A stretch of 64,000 bases of DNA from Macrotrachela quadricornifera (lineage: Eukaryota > Rotifera > Eurotatoria > Philodinida > Philodinidae), in the NCBI GenBank assembly GCA_022393335.1, contig JAJEKB010021001.1:341458-405457 (forward strand). The letters are read 5' to 3'. This document shows, in pieces, positions 59,270-64,000 of this stretch. Each line of letters begins with the position of its first letter. Position 1 is the stretch's first letter. Under the pieces are notes generated by a model, which saw only the letters and a program-made list of their open reading frames with translations, was not told the DNA's origin and made no database searches. A program made the position numbers and the translations under genes.

Positions 59270-60780
59270 AAAAAGTGCGATGCTTCTGATTAAAACAATA
59301 AGGACAAAAAGGTTTTACTTTCTTTGCAGCTGCATGATCGACTTTTCTTGATTATTGTTGTCTTATTTTCTCATAGTAGCCAGCTCAGCGTCTTTGAATA
59401 TTGCGAGCAGATCTTTCTGTTTGTTCGAGCTTGTGATCAGTAGGTTTCCACATCGTTTGGGCTTTTGATTTTTTTTTTCTTGGACCCGATTTCAGCTTCT
59501 TGAATTACATGTTAAGCAGTAAAGATCGAACAAGACTTTCACAAAACTGTAGAATGGTCACTTTGCTTGTCGCATAGTTTTCCTTGTATATCAAATAGCT
59601 ATTTACTAGTGCCTTCCAAAAACTAATTCAATTGTTACCTTTCGATATTACTTTGTTGACCATCTGAGGCACGTGTAATATAATGATGGCTGATTAGATA
59701 AATCTCTACTTAGTCTTTCTTCTTTGTAATTCAGTACAACTTGTGGCTTCATAATGCGCTCATTTTTACTATTGGCATTTCCAGTATCCAACACAGTTGC
59801 TGAATCCGATCATCTTGTGAATATCATGAATACGTTCTTTTTGTCTTTTCACATGATCAATTTTACTTCATCTTTACTCTAAAGTTTATAAACTTCGCTG
59901 TATCTAAGGTTTTTCTCAACAACTTTGCTTCCCGATCCGGCACGCTTGCTTCTTAGTGTCTCAATGAGATACCTACCATGCTCCAACAAACGTTTCTTAA
60001 GAGAAATACGAATAAAGAAGTTGTCAGCTACTACAGTTCCATAACATCCTCCAAGGCCATCCAACAAATTCATTACTACTGTTTGAGCATGTCCAAGACC
60101 TACCATAGGATCGTGTTCACCAGTATAGATCAAATAATGCTAGGTATATCCATTGATAGCGCTTAGCTTGTACATCTTTACGCCGTACGCGTATGCTTTC
60201 CCAGTAATGTATTGTTTGAACAAAAGTCTGCGTCGTCATAGCATCGTAGTTTCGTCAAAAGTAACAATCGAGCCAGGCATATATACTAATGAAAATCTGG
60301 GTTTGAGTAGATTCGAGAGTGATTTCAATTTGAACAGCCTATCTTGATTCGAATCTTTGTTATCATTGTTCGAAAAATGCTAGAACTTGAGGAACAATTC
60401 AAACCTCTCTCTCTCGACATAGCGTTTTGAATAATCTTCAAACCGTATAATTGGCTGTTGCTCCAATAATGGCACAATCTTGGCATTTGAACTAACCCGA
60501 TCTCGATAATGATCTCAAATAAATTGAGCATTTATTCATTAGTGGTTGGTTTCCATTGACGATATTTGGACCATCTACTAATCTCATGGGCTTGTAAGTA
60601 ATGCTTCATATATTGATTAGTTTCACGAACCATAAGGCTAATAATTTCGTTCGTGAGGAAATGCCGATTCCAATCGATAGGCTCGATTGTATCATCTTCT
60701 GAAGTAAAAGTTACTTCCTCGACGAGTCCATGATCTTCCATGAATTCTTCATCCGATTCTGATTTTATTTCATTTCAAGC
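59270..60780 (-). pseudogene. piggyBac-type transposase relic
   Basis: The minus strand holds, in order, the piggyBac landmarks: FLTNEIISLMVRETNQY with YRQWKPTTNE (60,741-60,532), a frame-shifted YWSNSQL/MSRER segment (60,325-60,531), FDETTMLWRRRLLFKQYITG (about 60,180-60,260, with the first catalytic D), YTGEHDPMVGLGHAQTVVMN and VVADNFFIRISL (second catalytic D, 60,133-59,879), then NYKEERLSRDLSNQ and a CPYCF cysteine motif near the C-terminus (about 59,300). Stops and at least two frame changes separate them. The active enzyme would insert at TTAA sites. No terminal repeats identified. Confidence 0.7.
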
Positions 60781-63484
60781 GCTTGGGTCCACTTCATCAA
60801 TACCATAAAGCCATCAGTCACAATATGAGTTCATCTCCAGATCTTGCGTTTCATGCGCTGTGATTATTCCAAAAACTTGTCTGTCTGTCACGGTCGGTTA
60901 TAGGTAATTAATTAAGATGCTGGTAACGATCTATGACGTTCTATACTGACCTTTGACTCTGTCGATCATCGTCTGTGGGGGAAGGGGTGACTCCAAATTT
61001 CTACTTTTAAACACTTCAACACTCTATTAGATAGTGTTTCACAAAAATAATTGCCATCAGTAAAAATATCAACAGTAATAGAAAAAAATTTATGTTAGTT
61101 TCGAATCCACGATCTGTGAAAATCTTGTACCTTTTGCTTGACTTAAAAATATATCATATCGAATATATGTTCTAACTGTTGTAGTAGAGTGAATTATAAA
61201 AGAAAGTTTTACAGAGACTTACTATTTTACAGTCTTTCTGTGGTTAAGTTTGTCCGTTAAAGTACTACTAATTGTGGATAAGGAAAAAGCCACTGATAAC
61301 CAGTTGGCACCAGATAGAATCGATCGTACGATACAGGTAATACGGCATAGATCAATTTATCTGTGTCGTAGTAATCGCGATTACTAAAAGACTTTTATTA
61401 CGATCAATGCGATATAATTTATTAAAAGAGAGGCAAGACGAAAGTCTTGTTAAGATGACATAATTGGTATATTCTCGTACAAACACTAATCATACATTTT
61501 TTTTATCTGAAAAACAACAACAATATAATGAATTTTTATTAGAGAACAGTTGAAAAGATAGAAAGATTATGTAATAATAAACAAAGTTAGAAAATATCGA
61601 TTTTGAGTTATATGAATAAGAACAAACATAATGAGTTATTACTTTTCCTATCTGGTAAAAACTTCGTTTACTTGTCATCATTTATCTTACATCATTTTAT
61701 CTATTGTCATCTCAAGTTCATATTGAAAATCATGTACTATGTACATTCATATTGACATACATTTCTATATTTTAAATTTTTCTTATTAGATAAAATAGTT
61801 TTTAAAAATAATCCAAGTAAAATTATTAAAATAGATTTTTATTAATTAAAACATATAAAAGATTATTTTCTTTCTTTGAGTTTTTTCAATTTTCAAATAA
61901 TACTAAAATTGTAATAAATATCAGCCAATGAATTTAAATGAAAAAATGGTATGAGTAGTTCAATATAAATTTTACAATAATTTGAATTTTTGACTCCTTA
62001 CATTTATTTATTTAGTAAGATCATCATCAGGAGAGTGATGCCATTCTTGATCTTTTCATAGGAACCATAATACATAGATATTAAATTGATCATGTTGTTT
62101 TCTCATCGATGTTTCTTCCTTATGTTATTATTATATTCATCAAATAATATAATCAAAATTACATCGGTTTAAACGATTAATCCTGATTAAAAATGGTGTT
62201 CAAACTTTCGAAAAAGTAAATTTTCAATATATAAAACCAAAGATATTAATAATCCAACTTCCAAGACAAATCGATAAATACTCATAATTACTTTGATAAA
62301 ACATAAAATTTTTCACTATTGTTTTGTATCAAATATTAATTTTTCTTTTTCTTTGCAAGAAATATTTTTATTTTTGATAAAAAAAATTTCATTTACTCTG
62401 GAAATTTTCGATAATATGACCAATGAAAAAAAAACAAAATATTAAAACAAAATTTAGAAATGATTGTCAACATTGTTTTTAAGCGCTTCAGGTTCACGGC
62501 TTAGCTAATGAATGAAATATCTTAGAAACTTTATATTCAATATGGACAGTGTGTATTGTGAATATTTTCATCGAATTTTTCTAAAAATCTACAAAATCAC
62601 TTTTTCATTGATATCTGTACCACCTCATGGGAACGAGGAAGATGTAGTCTCGGCATTCTCATAAGAGAGTACGAGTGTGAGTCAAAATTTGACTGAGAGC
62701 TATTACAAAATCAACTGCTGATATATAACTAGAGTCACTCCTAACTTGATTCCAATGTGAAAAACCGAGAATATGTTGATGGTTTCAAAAGGATATTATT
62801 TACCTTTCCTTTGTAAAATAGAGTTGATGACTTCAAATTCCATCGGACTTTTTACTTGAGTGATCTCATCAGAATTAGAGTTTTATATAGATATATAAAC
62901 CGAACTCTCCTCTATGTAATAGAGAAAATTATTTCTCGATATGTTTTAGTAGTCGCACGTAATCGACAGACTATGAAACTTAACAAAACCATATTATATT
63001 TAGTACGATAGACCGGAAAGGGTTGATACACTCAATACGATAAACTACATAGAATCGACGAAAAATTCTGGATGGGTTCTGTAAATGTTAATTTATGATG
63101 AATTAACTAATGGTAGACTACATATTTATCCTGAAGTTTCATCGTTACTTCATTTTATTGAGGTTCAAATCAACTAACTTTATGAATATTAACAGTTAAA
63201 GTATTCGTCATATATCAACTGATCTTCTTTTTGACGTTCATTTTACTTTTACATCATTATTTCTGTTCTAAAAAAAATAATTATCAAAAATTCTGAATTC
63301 ATTTATAACAACTTGATCTCGTGAACTTTTTCTTTATTCATTAAAAAAAATCATTGATTCTGTCATAATTACACATAATTTAAGAGATTTTCAAAATAAC
63401 TTTCATCATTACTACATAGAGTCATATTTAGTATTCATAATTTGTCGTTTCTATCTCAAAAATTAAAATTTGTTTAATGTGCAT
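60781..63484. other. Gene-free stretch
   Basis: About 2.7 kb, AT-rich. No open frame with domain features and no repeat that I could delimit. Confidence 0.4.
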
Positions 63485-64000
63485 TCATTGATTTATTCTG
63501 CGATTTGGATTGATAATATTCTGAAATGGTCGATGTAAACGACTATTGCTACAGATTATAAATCCAATAATTTTATTAATAATTTGTCGAAATTCATGAC
63601 GAAATACACTTGATGATGATGTTATATATCTAAATAATATTTCATAAAGAAAATAATTTCATAGAAAAAAAAATGATAATATTTACAAATAAAAGCTCAT
63701 ACTAGCATTGATATATAACAGTTGTCGTGTTATTTGTGACAGTAAATTTTCAATAGCTAATCGATAAGGATTTTTTATATCATTAACCGTAAATGTTGAG
63801 TAAAGTTTTAGAATTGCATGAGGTAATGTACATATTATTGTAGCAATTAATTGCACTAAAAGCATTAATATCAATTGACGATCTTTAACATTTGTTTTCA
63901 TTGTAATAACTCCAATGCGTGCTGAACGAATATTATGTACAGTAGCTAATCCAATAATCATCATTAATATTGGTGGTAAAAAACTAAATGATGCAAAAAA
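63485..64000 (-). CDS. 3' end of a second rhodopsin-like 7TM receptor (cut by window edge)
   Basis: The minus-strand frame is open from the window edge through TM5 (SFLPPILMMIIGLATV), a basic loop (NVKDRQ), TM6 (LILMLLVQLIATIICTLPHA, with P in the usual place) and TM7 ending in SMSFYL. The apparent stop after FYL is a splice donor: the intron 63686-63630 (57 bp, GTAAAT...TTTAG) joins to an exon 63629-63485 that continues YITSSSSVFRHEFRQII in frame, the usual start of the cytoplasmic tail, ending in TGA. So the receptor is intact as far as seen, with an intron right after TM7. Same orphan family type as the 7.6-8.6 kb receptor, though that one is intronless. Confidence 0.8.

Overview
The window is metazoan nuclear DNA and most resembles a bdelloid rotifer (Adineta/Rotaria type). 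It is very AT-rich, with short GT-AG introns (about 50-105 bp where I could place both ends). Its gene set includes a divergent rhodopsin-type receptor family, an ADP-ribosyltransferase behind a receiver/TIR-like domain, NHL-repeat propellers, a LicD/fukutin-like enzyme and a STELLO-like (DUF288) membrane protein. The transposon load is high (hAT, piggyBac, MULE, foldback MITEs, a Penelope-type hammerhead ribozyme). The species assignment is inferred; I could not run a search.

Layout. 1-4 kb: STELLO-like gene on the minus strand. 7.6-8.6 kb: intronless 7TM receptor (minus). 9.0-10 kb: palindromic MITE and a small ZZ zinc-finger gene. 11.2-15.0 kb: a large palindrome carrying two convergent copies of a secreted 8-cysteine peptide gene. 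15.0-18.3 kb: an apparently intact hAT transposon next to that palindrome. 18.6-18.9 kb: broken PAN/apple-domain exon. 19.6-20.3 kb: foldback MITE. 22.8-24.6 kb: a cluster of RTE-like non-LTR tails, a minisatellite and a 214-bp MITE with a perfect 8-bp target duplication. 24.8-26.6 kb: CCHC zinc-knuckle gene with many small exons and one in-frame stop. 27-30 kb: further repeats and a ~139-bp tandem satellite. 32.4-33.6 kb: LicD-like gene. 37.8 kb: one-pass membrane micro-ORF. 39.3-43.0 kb: a second copy of the secreted-peptide palindrome. 43.3-46.5 kb: tRNA-like relic, MULE relic and another dead transposase-like gene. 46.8-47.9 kb: palindromic element and a hammerhead ribozyme motif. 48.1-53.2 kb: a minus-strand gene that joins an ADP-ribosyltransferase, one transmembrane helix and a six-bladed NHL propeller. 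53.5-55.1 kb: a 1.5-kb near-perfect palindrome. 57.7-58.5 kb: another palindrome. 59.3-60.8 kb: dead piggyBac transposase. 63.5-64 kb: the 3' end of a second 7TM receptor, cut by the window edge.

Two systems stand out. First, the ART-TM-NHL gene: the exons join in frame across three segments to give about 824 residues with the enzyme on the predicted cytosolic side and the propeller outside. This looks like a receptor that could couple an extracellular ligand to intracellular ADP-ribosylation; its 2.2-kb first intron has been filled by foldback elements. Second, the four secreted-peptide genes sit as inverted pairs in two palindromes about 28 kb apart. Their mature peptides are almost identical while their signal peptides vary, and copies of a smaller palindrome flank them, which suggests amplification by foldback-type rearrangement or gene conversion. 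The remaining genes show no operon-like linkage; they are ordinary isolated eukaryotic genes in a repeat-rich setting.
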